From positions 310,001-374,000 of the forward strand of contig CAWIWC010000010.1 of NCBI GenBank assembly GCA_963839745.1: 64,000 nucleotides of DNA. Direction: 5' to 3'. This DNA comes from JAIBJN01 sp963839745 (GTDB lineage: Bacteria > Actinomycetota > Thermoleophilia > Gaiellales > Gaiellaceae). Numbering within the stretch: position 1 is the first letter of the stretch; the number at the start of each line of letters is the position of its first letter. The notes beneath the pieces are model-generated. The model ran no database searches. It had not been told where the DNA came from and saw only the letters and a list, made by a program, of their open reading frames with translations. Shown here one piece after another: positions 50,701-60,196 of this stretch. Both the position numbers and the translations under genes were made by a program.

Positions 50701-53700
50701 GGGGGTCGTGGCGGTGGCCGTGAACGGGTCGGGCGCGGCGCCGTTGACGAAGCCGGTGGGCGCCGTGAGGGAGACGGTCGGGGCGGTGTTGTCGACGAGC
50801 ACCGTGCGCGTGGCCGAGGTGAAGGTGTTGCCGGCGTCGTCGGTGGTGACGACGCGCAGGTCGTAGTCGCCGTCGCCGAGGGCGGTGGTGTCCCAGTCGA
50901 CGGAGTAGGGCGCGTTCGCGTCGGTGGCGATGGTCGTCCAGGCGCCGCCGCCTGCGGGCCGGCGCTGGAACTCGGCGGAGGCGACGCCGGAGCCGGAGTC
51001 GGCCGAGTCGGAGGAGACGGCCACCGTGCCGGAGAGCTCGGCGCCGTCGGCGGGCGCGGTCAGCGACCCGGTCGGGTTCGTGTTGTCGACGAGCACCGTC
51101 TGCGCGGCGGAGTCGAGCGTGTTGCCGGCCTCGTCGGTCACGCGCACGAGGACGCGGACGTCGCCGTCGGCGGGCTGGCTCGACCACGTGACGCCGTAGT
51201 TCGGGCCCGTGCTCGAGGAGCCGATCGGCGTGGACGGGCGTGCACGAGGTGCCCTCGCAGTAGAGGTAGGTGAGCGAGTCGACGCCGGAGCCCGCGTCCG
51301 CGGCCGAGCCGGTCAGCTGCTGGCCGTTGCGGATCGCATCCGGGAGCGTGTCGAGCGTCGCGGAGCTCGGAGCCGTGTTGTCGACGGTGACCGTGCGGGT
51401 CGCCGAGTTGAAGGTGTTCCCGGCCTCGTCGGTGGTGACGACGCGCAGGTCGTAGTCGCCGTCGCCGAGGCGGTGGTGTTCCAGTCGACGGAGTACGGCG
51501 CGTTGGCATCCGTGCCGATGGTCGTCCAGGCGCCGCCGCCTGCGGGCCGGCGCTGGAACTCGGCGGAGGCGACGCCGGAGCCGGAGTCGGCCGAGTCCGA
51601 GGAGACGGCGACCGAGGCGCCGCGCAGGGCCGCGCCGTCGGCGGGCGCCGTCAGCGAGCCCGTCGGGGCGGTGCCGTCGAAGGTGAACGTGCGGCTCACG
51701 GGCGTCTGGGCGTTGCCGGCCTCGTCCGTCGCGCGGACGCGCACGGTGTAGGCGCCGTCGGCCGAGAAGTTCGAAGCCGGGAAGGCGCGCGACCAGTCGC
51801 CGCTCGCGAGGCCTGCGTTCGCCCACGTCTCGCTGCCGGCGGAGAAGGACGCGCCGTTCCAGTAAAGGCCCGTCGAGTCGCGCCGGATCGAGACCTCGAC
51901 CGTGTCGACGCCGGAGCCGGCGGGGCCGTCGCCGTAGGTGCCGCAGAGGCCGCTCGTCGCGCAGCCGGCGTTCCAGCCCGCGACGTTGTACTCGCCGCCG
52001 GCGGCCGGGAAGCCGACCGTGGAGCTCGGGGCGGTCGTGTCGACCGTCCACGTGAAGCTCGCCGGGGTCGCGTCGGTGTTGCCCGCCTCGTCCGTGGCGC
52101 GCACCTGGAAGGTGTGGCTGCCGTCGGAGAGGCTCGTGTAGCTCTTCGGGCTGGTGCATGCGCTCCAGGCGCCGCCGTCGAGGCGGCACTCGAAGGTCGA
52201 GCCGCCCTCGCTCCCGGAGAAGTCGAAGTCCGCAGACGTCGAGGTGGTCGGGTCGGACGGGCTCGAGTCGAGCGTCGTCTGGGGAGCGGCCGTGTCGAAG
52301 GTGAAGGTGCGGGTCGGGCCGCTCTCGGTGTTGCCCGCGTCGTCCGTCGCGCGGACGTGCAGGGTGTAGGAGCCGTCGGCCGGGAAGCCCGCCGCCGGGA
52401 AGGCGAACGACCAGTTGCCGCCGCCGAGCGTGGCGGAGAAGTAGGTCTCCGAGGCAGCGTCGAACGAGTCGCCGTCCCAGTAGAGGTCGCTGGAGACGCG
52501 CTTCAGCGAGACCTCGACCTCGGCGACGCCGGAGCCGGAGTCGGAGTGCGGGCCGCAGGCGCCGTTGGTCGCGCAGCCCGCGTTCCAGCCGGCCGCGTTG
52601 TACGAGGCGCCGGCGGCCGGGAAGGTGTAGAGGGCGCTCGGGTCGGTGTTGTCGATCCGGAAGGTGCGGGAGGGGCCGCTCTCCGTGTTGCCCGCGTCGT
52701 CGGTCGCGCGCACGTGCACCGTGTACTGGCCGTCGGCCGGGAAGTTCGCCGCCGGGAAGGCCAGCGACCAGTTGCCGCCCGCGTCGGTCGCCGCGAAGTA
52801 GGTCTCGGAGGCGGCGTCGAAGGAGTCGCCGTCCCAGTAGTTGCCGGAGCCCTGGCGGACGGAGACCTCGACCTCGGCGACGCCCGAGCCGGAGTCGGAG
52901 TGCGTCCCGCAGAGGCCGTCTGTCGCGCAGCCCGCGTTCCAGCCGGCGCTCGTTGTACTCGCCGCCCGCGGCCGGGAAGGTGAAGAGCGCGCTCGGGTCG
53001 GTCGTGTCGATCGTGAAGGAGCGGCTCGAGGGCGCCTGCGTGTTGCCGACGGCGTCGGTCGCGCGCACGCGCACCGTGTAGGTGTCGTCGGCCGGGAAGT
53101 CGGAGGCGTCGAGCGCGTACGACCAGCTGCCGGCGGCGAGCGAGGCGTCGTTCCAGACCTCGGTCGCGCTGGAGAAGCCGGTGCCGTTCCAGTAGTTGCC
53201 GGTGCCGCGGCGGACGGAGACCTCGACGTCGGCGACGCCGGAGCCCGTGCCGTCGCCGTAGGTGCCGCAGAGGCCTGCGGTGGCGCAGCCCGCGTCCCAG
53301 CCGGCCGCGTTGTACTCGCCGCCGGAGGCGGGGAAGGTGGTCGCGGAGCTCGGCGCGGTCGTGTCCACGAGCCAGGTGAAGGAGGCCGGGGAGTCGCGTC
53401 CTGTGTTGCCGGCCTGGTCGGTGGCGCGCACGTCGAAGGTGTGGCTGCCGTCGCCGAGGCTCGCGTAGCTCTTCGGGCTGGTGCAGGCGCTCCAGGCGCC
53501 GCCGTCGATGCGGCACTCGAAGGTCGAGCCGCCCTCGCTCGAGGAGAAGTCGAAGTCGGCGTCCGCGTCACCCGTGGGATCCGACGGGGAGGAGTCGATC
53601 GTCGTCTGCGGGGCCGTGGTGTCGTAGCGTGAAGGTGAGGCTCGAGGGCGCCGACGTGTTGCCGGCGACGTCGGTCGCGCGGACGCGCACGGTGTAGTTG

Positions 53701-56700
53701 CCGTCGGCGGGCAGGTCGGCGACCTCGAGGCCGTAGTCCCAGTCGCCGCCGGCGATGGTGGCGTCGTTCCAGACCTCGGAGGCGCTGGAGAAGCCGGTGC
53801 CGTCCCAGTAGTTGCCGGTGCCCTGGCGGAGGGAGACCTCGACCTCGGCGACGCCGGACGTGGCGTCCGAGTAGGTGCCGCAGAGCCCGCTCGTGGCGCA
53901 GCCCGCGTCCCAGCCCGCCGCGTTGTAGTCCTCGGCGGCCTCGGGAAAGTCGGTGGACGCGCTCGGGGCGGTCGCGTCGAAGGTGAACGTCCGGCTCGTC
54001 GGGGTCTGGGTGTTCGCGACCGCGTCGCGCGCGCGCACGCGCACGGTGTAGTCGCCGTCGGCGGGGAAGTCGGACGAGTCGAGCGCGTACTCCCAGTCGC
54101 CGGCCGCGATGGTGGCGTCGTTCCAGACCTCGGAGGCGCTGGTGAAGCCGCTGCCGTCCCAGTAGTTGCCCGTGCTCTGGCGGATGGAGACTTCGACCTC
54201 GGCGACGCCGGAGCCGGTGCCGTCCCCGTAGGTGCCGCAGAGGCCGCTCGTGGCGCAGCCGGCGTTCCACTCGGTGGCCGTATAGCTGCCCGACGGCGAC
54301 CGGGAAGGTCGCGGTCGAGCTCGGCGCCGTCGTGTCGACGAGCCACGTGAAGCTCGCCGGAGAGGCATCCTGGTTGCCGGCCGGGTCCGTGGCGCGCACG
54401 TCGAAGGCATGGCTGCCGTCGGAGAGGCTCGAGTAGCTCTCGGGGCTCGTGCAGCTCGTCCAGGAGCCGCCGTCGATGCGGCACTGGAAGGTCGAGCCGC
54501 CCTCGCTCGAGGAGAAGTTGAAGGTCGCCCCGGCCGAGCTCGTCGGGTTCGCCGGCGACGAGTCGATCGTCGTCTGCGGGGCGGTGCGGTCGATCGTGAA
54601 GCTGCGGCTGTTGGGCGTCTCGACGTTCCCGGCGACGTCGGTTCCCCGCACGCGGATCGTGTAGTTGTCATCGGCCGGGAAGCCGGCTGCGGCGAAGGCG
54701 TACGACCAGTTGCCACCCGCGAGGCTCGCCGTGTTCCAGACCTCGGAGCCGCTCGAGAACCCGGTGCCGTCCCAGTAGTTGCCCGTGCCCTGGCGGATCG
54801 AGACCTGCACCTGCGAGACGCCGGAGCCGGCGCCGTCGCCGTACGTGCCGCAGAGGCCGCTCGCCGCGCAGCCCGCGTTCCAGCCCGCGAGGTTGTACTC
54901 GCCGCTTGCGCCCGGGAAGCTCGTCGTCGAGGTCGGGGCGCTCGTGTCGACGAGCCAGGTGTAGCTCGCCGCCGAGGCGTCCTGGTTCCCGACCGAGTCC
55001 GTGGCGCGCACATCGAACGTATGGCTGCCGTCGGCCAGGCTCGGATAGTTGTGGCCGCTGGCGCAGCTACCCCAGACGCCGCCGTCGATCCGGCACTCGA
55101 ACGTCGAGCTGCCTTCGCTCGAGCTGAATGTGAAGGTCGCGGACGCCGAGCCGGAGGGGTTGGAGGGGTTCGTGTCGATCGTCGTCTGCGGCGGCGTGGT
55201 GTCGATAGTGAACGTCCGGCTCGACGGCGTCTCGACGTTGCCGGCGGCGTCCGTCGAACGTACGCGCACGGTGTAGCTGCCGTCGGCCGGGAAGTTCGCG
55301 GCCGCGAAGGCGTACGACCAGTTGCCCGTCGCGTAGGTGGTGGCGGTCCACACCTCGGAGCCGCTGGAGAACGAGCCGGTGCTCCAGTAGTTGCCGGCTC
55401 CCTGGCGAATCGAGATCTCGACGCTCTGGACACCGGAGCCGCCGTCCGAAGCCGTCCCGCAGAAGCCGGTCGTGCCGCAGCCGGCGTTCCAGCCCGGCGC
55501 GCCGTAGGTCGTCGAGGCCGCCGGGAAGGACGTCGTCGAGCTCGGCGCCGTGTTGTCGACGCGCCGGTTCCCGACCGAGCTCGAGGTCGCCGTGTTCCCC
55601 GCGACGTCGGTAGCGACCGCGCGGAAGTCGTAGAGGCCGTCAGTCACCGTCGTAGTGTCGAAGGAGACGGAGTAAGGGGACGATGGTGTCCGCCGAGCCG
55701 ATGTTCGTCCACGTACCCGGCGCCGGCCGGGGAGCGCTGGAACTGCACCTGGGCGATCGCCGAGTCTGCGTCCGAGGCTGTGCCGCCGAGGGAGACCGTG
55801 CCGGCGAGTGGCGTGCCGGGTCGGTCTGCGCGACCGACGGGGCAACGTCGTCGACGTTGAAGGCGACCTGATGGCCGACGACGCGGCCCGAGGCTGGCGG
55901 TGGAGGTCTTGTCGCCCGTAGCGCCCGCCGTCACCTGGCTCATATCGTCGGTCGCGTTCGACATGCCGGTCGTGGCGGCGTCGTGGCGCTCCGTCATCCC
56001 GGCTGCGGTCGAAGGTCGAGTTGCTGTTGCTCGCGAAGAAGGCGAGGACGAGCGCGCCGTCCGCCGCCGTCGTGACGGCCGGAGCGGTGACGGTCGTCTG
56101 TGTTCGCCGTGTTGGTGGTGCCCGACGACGTCGAGCGGGGCTCGAGCCCTTGACGCCGTAGTACGCCTCATGCCGCCGGCGGCCGGCTGCGTGCTCGTCC
56201 AACGTCCACTGGTACGAGGCGGGCTCGGAGACGCAGGCGATGCGGTAGTAGGTGGCCTGGCGGATGAAGTTGCCGTTGGTCGTGTCCGCCGGCCGGCGTC
56301 CAGCCGCCCGGTGCCGTGAAGGCCGCGTTGCCGCGAACGCGCGATATGCGCGACGAGCAGGTCGTTGGCGGGACCCCGGCCGGGACGTTGATCGTGAGCG
56401 AGGTCGGCCGGCCGTCGCCGTTGGCCGGCTGGGCGGACCGGTACGTGACCGGCGGGATCGATGACGTACGGGAGCGGGAGGTCGCGATCGTCGAGGTCGA
56501 GCGTCAGCCACCAGCCGGAGTCGCTCTTCTCGAGGTTCCACTGGAGCCCCTCCGGCGTGATCTCCTTGCCGGAGCGGTCGAGGATCTGCACCGGGTCGAT
56601 CACGAGGCTCGTGACGTGGTTGTTCGTCTTGTCGAGGAAGCTGACCGCGCCGTCGTCGCCGAGGCGGGGGACGAGGCGCGTGGCGAGCTTCCAGCGCCAG

Positions 56701-57149
56701 GTCTTCTCGCCCTGGCGCTCGGTGACGGTGAGGAACTTCTCGGTGCGCGCGCCGTCGACGACGATGGTCTCACTGCCGAAATCCGTCTCGCGCGTGACAC
56801 CGTGAACGTGGTTGCGCCACCGGGCGCCGCCCACGTCCTCGGATACGACCGAGACGGACGCGCCCCAGTGCGAGACGGTGTAGCCCTCTGCGTTGATTCG
56901 CACGTCGACGCCCGGAGCGGGAGCGCGCTCCATCGGCGCCTCGGCCTTCTCCGGGCCGAGCGCGTCCTCGAGGAAGCTGACGTCTGCGTCGAGACGACCG
57001 ACGCCGGCGATGAAGACGATGAGAAGGAAGACAGCCGCGGCGGCCGCTATCGCCGCGGCTGTCTTCACGGGCGACGCGCCGCGCAGGGCAGCAGTCGGCT
57101 CGTCAGTCGAGCCGCCGTCGAGTGGCTGGAATGGAGGGATGGACGCCAT
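44723..57149 (-). CDS. Giant Ig-like-repeat surface protein, interrupted by many frameshifts
   Basis: Coding continuity passes among all three minus frames for 12.4 kb, so this is one gene of ~4,140 codons starting at ATG 57149. Order: a short cytoplasmic part, a membrane helix (AAAIAAAAAVFLLIVFIAGV, residues 31-50), a ~190-residue region ending VIDPA, a lectin-like stretch, then ~9 kb of tandem Ig/cadherin-like repeats, an FN3 domain (WTAASDNSGLVSAYRVYANG), a PASTA-like domain (ALRALKARGFKPGRISYKA), a Pro/Thr spacer and a C-terminal membrane helix near 44870 with a basic tail. Frame changes are visible near 56450, 56250, 55900, 55690, 54295, 53625, 52945, 51470, 51235, 48730, 47830, 47760, 46975 and 46315. 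The repeats remain well conserved across each, so most are probably single-base assembly errors. Confidence 0.8.
46300..55560 (-). repeat. Tandem Ig-like repeat modules of the giant protein
   Basis: Three main module types appear. Module A (~105 residues, 51.7-55.5 kb) has YNxAGWNAGCxTxGLCGTYGDG, VxVSIRQGTGNYWDG and ADGxYTVRVRATDxAGN. Module B (~88 residues, interspersed and again 46.9-48.4 kb) has TTIDSSPSDP, STFECRIDGGxWSxC and SLxDGSHTFxVRATD. Module C (50.2-51.7 kb) has SGTVAVSSDSADSGSGVASA and DYDLRVVTTDDAGN. Near-identical DNA between modules invites recombination and mis-assembly. Confidence 0.75.
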
Positions 57150-57348
57150 TGCGAGAGGGGTGCGCGTTGGTCTCTTGCTGACGAACCAATCGGCTCCAGG
57201 CGTAGGCTCGGAGCGGGGAAGCGGTATGAAAACGGGATGAAGCAGCCTGGATCCCGCATCCGGGGGAGAGGGTTGTCCCCCGGGCGGGTGAGCATGCATC
57301 AACCTCGACTAGAGGCTTAGGGTGAAGGGCGCAGCCCGCATTCCCGCG

Positions 57349-57354
57349 TACACT
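57349..57354 (+). promoter_or_regulatory. -10 (TACACT) for methylmalonyl-CoA mutase, leaderless
   Basis: TACACT ends nine bases before ATG 57364 and no ribosome binding site is present. The rest of the 214-base gap between the divergent giant gene and the mutase shows no structure. Confidence 0.45.
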
Positions 57355-57363
57355 TCGCTCCAC

Positions 57364-59028
57364 ATGGCCACGACCGAGGATCCCCGGCGGCTCGACGCGA
57401 CCGAGGAGTGGCGCCGGGAGCTGTACGACGCGAAGCCTGAGCGCGACGCGCTCTTCACGACGATGTCGGGGCTGCCCGTCGAGCCTCTGTACTCACCCGA
57501 CTCGGTCGAGATCGACTACGAGCGCGACCTCGGCTACCCGGGCGTCTATCCGTTCACGCGCGGCGTCTACCCGTCCATGTACCGGGGGAAGCTCTGGACG
57601 ATGCGGCAGTTCGCCGGCTTCGGCACCGCAGAGGAGACGAACGTCCGCTTCCGCTACCTCCTCGAGCACGGGCAGACGGGGCTCTCGACCGCCTTCGACA
57701 TGCCGACGCTGATGGGCTACGACTCGGACCACCCGAAGTCGCTCGGCGAGGTCGGGCGCGAGGGCGTGGCCATCGACTCGCTCGAGGACATGGAGCAGCT
57801 CTTCGCGGGCATCCCCCTGGACGAGGTCTCGACCTCGATGACGATCAACGCGCCGGCGGCGATGCTCCTCGCGTTCTACATCTGCGTGGGCGAGGAGCAG
57901 GGGGTCGCGCGCGACCGGCTGCGCGGGACGATCCAGACCGACATCCTCAAGGAGTACATCGCGCAGAAGGAGTGGATCTTCCCGCCCGAGCCCTCCATGC
58001 GGCTGTGCGTGGACATGATCGAGTTCTGCGCGAAGGAGGTGCCCCAGTGGCACCCGGTCTCGATCTCCGGCTACCACATCCGCGAGGCCGGCTCGACGGC
58101 CGCCCAGGAGCTCGCCTTCACCCTCGCGGACGGGTTCGCCTACGTCGAGGCGGCGACGGCCCGCGGGCTCGACGTCGACGACTTCGCCCCCAGGCTCTCG
58201 TTCTTCTTCAACGCGCACATCGACTTCTTCGAGGAGATCGCGAAGTACCGCGCCGCCCGGCGCATCTGGGCGCGCGAGCTGCGCGAGCGGTACGGGGCGA
58301 AGAACCCGCGCTCGTGGCTGATGCGGTTCCACACGCAGACCGCGGGGGTCTCGCTGACCGCGCAGCAGCCCGAGGTGAACATCGTCCGCACTGCGATCGA
58401 GGCGCTCGCGGCGGTCCTCGGCGGGACGCAGTCGCTGCACACGAACTCGTTCGACGAGGCGCTCGCGCTGCCGACCGAGCACGCCGCGAAGCTCGCCCTC
58501 CGGACCCAGCAGGTGATCGCGCACGAGACCGGCGTGACCGACACGATCGACCCGCTCGGCGGCTCGTACTTCGTCGAGGACCTGACCAACCGGCTCGAGG
58601 CGGAGGCCTACGACTACTTCGGGCGCATCCGCGAGCTCGGCGGTGTCGTCGCCGCGATCCGGGAGAACTTCTTCCAGCGCGAGATCGCCGAGGCGTCCTT
58701 CCGCTTCCAGAACGAGGTGGAGGCGGGGCAGCGCGTCATCGTCGGCGTGAACCGCTTCCAGGAGGAGGACGCCCAGCCGATCGAGATCCTCAGGATCGAC
58801 CAGGCGCTGGAGGACAAGCAGGTCGCGCGCGTCCAGTCGCTCAAGGGCCGCCGCGACTCGGCGGCGGTGGAGGAGGCCCTCGCCAGGCTGAAGTCCGACG
58901 CCGCCGTCGAGGACAGGAACCTCATGCCGGCGATCGTCGAGGCCTCGCGCGTGTACGTGACCATGGGCGAGATGTGCGACGCGCTGCGCGAGGTGTGGGG
59001 CACCTGGCGCGAGACCCCGGTTTTTTAA
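57364..59028 (+). CDS. Methylmalonyl-CoA mutase family, large-chain catalytic domain
   Basis: Protein of 554 residues containing only the TIM-barrel substrate domain; the B12-binding domain must be a separate polypeptide elsewhere. It has PGVYPFTRGVYPSMYRGKLWTMRQ-type entry residues, STAFDMPTLMGYDSDHP, SISGYHIREAGSTAAQEL, RTAIEALAAVLGGTQSLHTNSFDEAL and TDTIDPLGGSYFVE, all standard for the mutase. It rearranges methylmalonyl-CoA to succinyl-CoA (or isobutyryl/hydroxyisobutyryl-CoA in related mutases). MeaB at 10148 and the adenosyltransferase at 43368 serve this enzyme type. The last codons end in TTTTTTAA, which might also help termination. Confidence 0.92.
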   Translation: MATTEDPRRLDATEEWRRELYDAKPERDALFTTMSGLPVEPLYSPDSVEIDYERDLGYPGVYPFTRGVYPSMYRGKLWTMRQFAGFGTAEETNVRFRYLLEHGQTGLSTAFDMPTLMGYDSDHPKSLGEVGREGVAIDSLEDMEQLFAGIPLDEVSTSMTINAPAAMLLAFYICVGEEQGVARDRLRGTIQTDILKEYIAQKEWIFPPEPSMRLCVDMIEFCAKEVPQWHPVSISGYHIREAGSTAAQELAFTLADGFAYVEAATARGLDVDDFAPRLSFFFNAHIDFFEEIAKYRAARRIWARELRERYGAKNPRSWLMRFHTQTAGVSLTAQQPEVNIVRTAIEALAAVLGGTQSLHTNSFDEALALPTEHAAKLALRTQQVIAHETGVTDTIDPLGGSYFVEDLTNRLEAEAYDYFGRIRELGGVVAAIRENFFQREIAEASFRFQNEVEAGQRVIVGVNRFQEEDAQPIEILRIDQALEDKQVARVQSLKGRRDSAAVEEALARLKSDAAVEDRNLMPAIVEASRVYVTMGEMCDALREVWGTWRETPVF

Positions 59029-59313
59029 CACGCACGCGCGCGAGGGGAACGGGCGAACACTCCTGTGGGAGTCCCGTCGAACGGCTAGTAGACCTCCGAC
59101 CGGCAGGTGGAGTACGCTCGCCTGACGAGCGGCGGTTGGCCGCAGCTGTCGCTCTGTTGGCGAGGGTACGTCGTGAGCCTTCCCTCTGCGCGGCCCTCGC
59201 ATTAGGTGAGCGGGCACTCCCGGAGACCAAGCGGGATGGCCCGCTTACCCCTTCCGGGGGATAGACGCGCGGGCCCAGTCCGGTGAATCTTGCTGGGCGC
59301 TCCTCCAGGGCGC
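59029..59313. other. 285-base gap between convergent genes, unexplained
   Basis: I see no protein-like frame on either strand. Several self-complementary pieces stand out: ACTCC/GGAGT near 59060, and an imperfect 10-bp pairing GGTGAGCGGG with CCCGCTTACC spanning about 59203-59251. No tRNA, RNase P, SRP, tmRNA or cobalamin-riboswitch core could be recognised. A structured RNA of unknown type is possible. Confidence 0.4.
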
Positions 59314-59350
59314 GCGCGGCCGCCCCCGATTGGTCGGGGGGTGGCCGCGC
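59314..59350. terminator. Bidirectional hairpin between mutase and regulator
   Basis: GCGCGGCC (59314-59321) pairs with GGCCGCGC (59343-59350), and inside it CCCCCGA (59323-59329) pairs with TCGGGGG (59334-59340). It lies between convergent genes and is followed by CCGTTTCTC on the plus strand. Confidence 0.65.
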
Positions 59351-59368
59351 TCCGTTTCTCAGGACGTT

Positions 59369-60037
59369 CTAGGCTGCGGTGCTCTGCGCCGTCTGAAGCG
59401 GCAGCAGCCCGTGCACCTGTGCCCACCGGCTCGCCTCGGTTCGATTCGAGACGTTGAGCTTCCGGTAGATGTTCGACAGGTGGAACTTGACCGTCTGCTC
59501 CGTCACCCACAGCATGCGGGCGAGCTGGGCGTTCGAGTGCCCCTCGGCCACAAGCGTCAGGATCTCGAGCTCGCGGCGGGTGAGGCCCCACGCCTCCTCG
59601 ATGGACTCGCGGGTGCGCTGGCGCTTGCCGTTGTGCCCACGGGCGAGGAAGATGGAGTGGTCGAACGCCTGCCGGATCGCCGAGGCGAGGTCGTCGGCAT
59701 GAGCGGTCTTGAGCACGTAGGCCTCCGCCCCCGCGGCGAGCGCCGCGTCGACGTACTGGGGATCCCCGTACGCCGTGAGGACGATGACCTTGAGCTCGGG
59801 ATTGCGCTGCTTCGCCAGGGCGAGACACTCGAGGCCGTCCATCTCGCCGGCACTCATCTCGATTCCCGTGACGAAGAGGTTCGGACCATGCTCCTCGATC
59901 AAGGCCAGGGCGTGGTCGGGCGAGGTCGCCTTCCCTTTCACCTCGACGCCGATCCGGTGGATGACTTGCTCCACCGCCTCTAGCCAGAGGGGGTGCTGGT
60001 CCAGCAGTACTGCCGTACGATGCTCAGAGGGACTCAT
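59369..60037 (-). CDS. NarL/LuxR-type regulator with atypical receiver domain
   Basis: Protein of 222 residues. Residues ~8-125 are a receiver fold and ~150-215 a GerE/LuxR helix-turn-helix (LTRRELEILTLVAEGHSNAQLARMLWV split in two helices, then QTVKFHLSNIYRKL). In the receiver, the phosphoacceptor aspartate is replaced: LFVTGIEM has Gly58 where Asp is expected, and the acidic pair is DQ rather than DD. Thr and Lys (VIVLTAYGD, YVLKTAH) remain. It therefore probably works without phosphorylation, perhaps sensing a ligand. No kinase is nearby. Promoter, start-codon hairpin and palindrome lie just upstream. Confidence 0.88.
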   Translation of the reverse strand: MSPSEHRTAVLLDQHPLWLEAVEQVIHRIGVEVKGKATSPDHALALIEEHGPNLFVTGIEMSAGEMDGLECLALAKQRNPELKVIVLTAYGDPQYVDAALAAGAEAYVLKTAHADDLASAIRQAFDHSIFLARGHNGKRQRTRESIEEAWGLTRRELEILTLVAEGHSNAQLARMLWVTEQTVKFHLSNIYRKLNVSNRTEASRWAQVHGLLPLQTAQSTAA

Positions 60038-60055
60038 CGAAAGGGCCGCCTTTCG
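60038..60055 (-). promoter_or_regulatory. Hairpin covering the ribosome binding region of the regulator
   Basis: CGAAAGG and CCTTTCG (60055-60049 and 60044-60038 on the RNA) pair around a 4-base loop, and the start codon follows directly at 60037. The only Shine-Dalgarno-like bases, AAAGG, are inside the stem. Confidence 0.5.
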
Positions 60056-60078
60056 ATCGGACTACACGAAGGACTTAG

Positions 60079-60106
60079 ACCATAACTGATCTTTCGTCGT
60101 GTGCAA
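60079..60106 (-). promoter_or_regulatory. Promoter TTGCAC-16-TATGGT for the regulator
   Basis: On the minus strand TTGCAC (60106-60101) precedes TATGGT (60084-60079) with a 16-base spacer. The transcript would have a ~35-base leader containing the hairpin at 60038-60055. Confidence 0.45.
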
Positions 60107-60150
60107 AGCCCCGTGGAGAAAGTTGTTGAAACTGGCTTCACCTGCCGGAG

Positions 60151-60164
60151 TCCACATGTGTGGA
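60151..60164. promoter_or_regulatory. Palindrome TCCACA-TG-TGTGGA, candidate operator
   Basis: A perfect 6-2-6 inverted repeat 45 bases upstream of the regulator's -35 and 33 bases after the nadE stop. It could be an operator for the regulator, possibly bound by the LuxR-type protein itself. Confidence 0.35.
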
Positions 60165-60196
60165 AGGTCACGAGGCCCTGAGGCCTGCTCGAACGG

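Noticed and set aside
48787..51273. An 828-codon open frame on the plus strand opposite the giant protein, and several similar long ones
   Set aside because: They are antisense shadows of GC-rich repeat DNA: composition is Arg/Gly/Ala/Val-rich, no family motif appears, and the minus strand carries clear Ig-like repeats.
44723..55600. Possible CRISPR or short tandem DNA repeat array
   Set aside because: The periodicity is ~260-330 bases and coincides with protein Ig-like modules, with no constant short repeat and no cas gene nearby.
59029..59313. RNase P RNA, tmRNA, SRP RNA, tRNA or a cobalamin riboswitch
   Set aside because: No conserved core sequence, T-loop or B12 box could be matched on either strand, so no RNA name is given.
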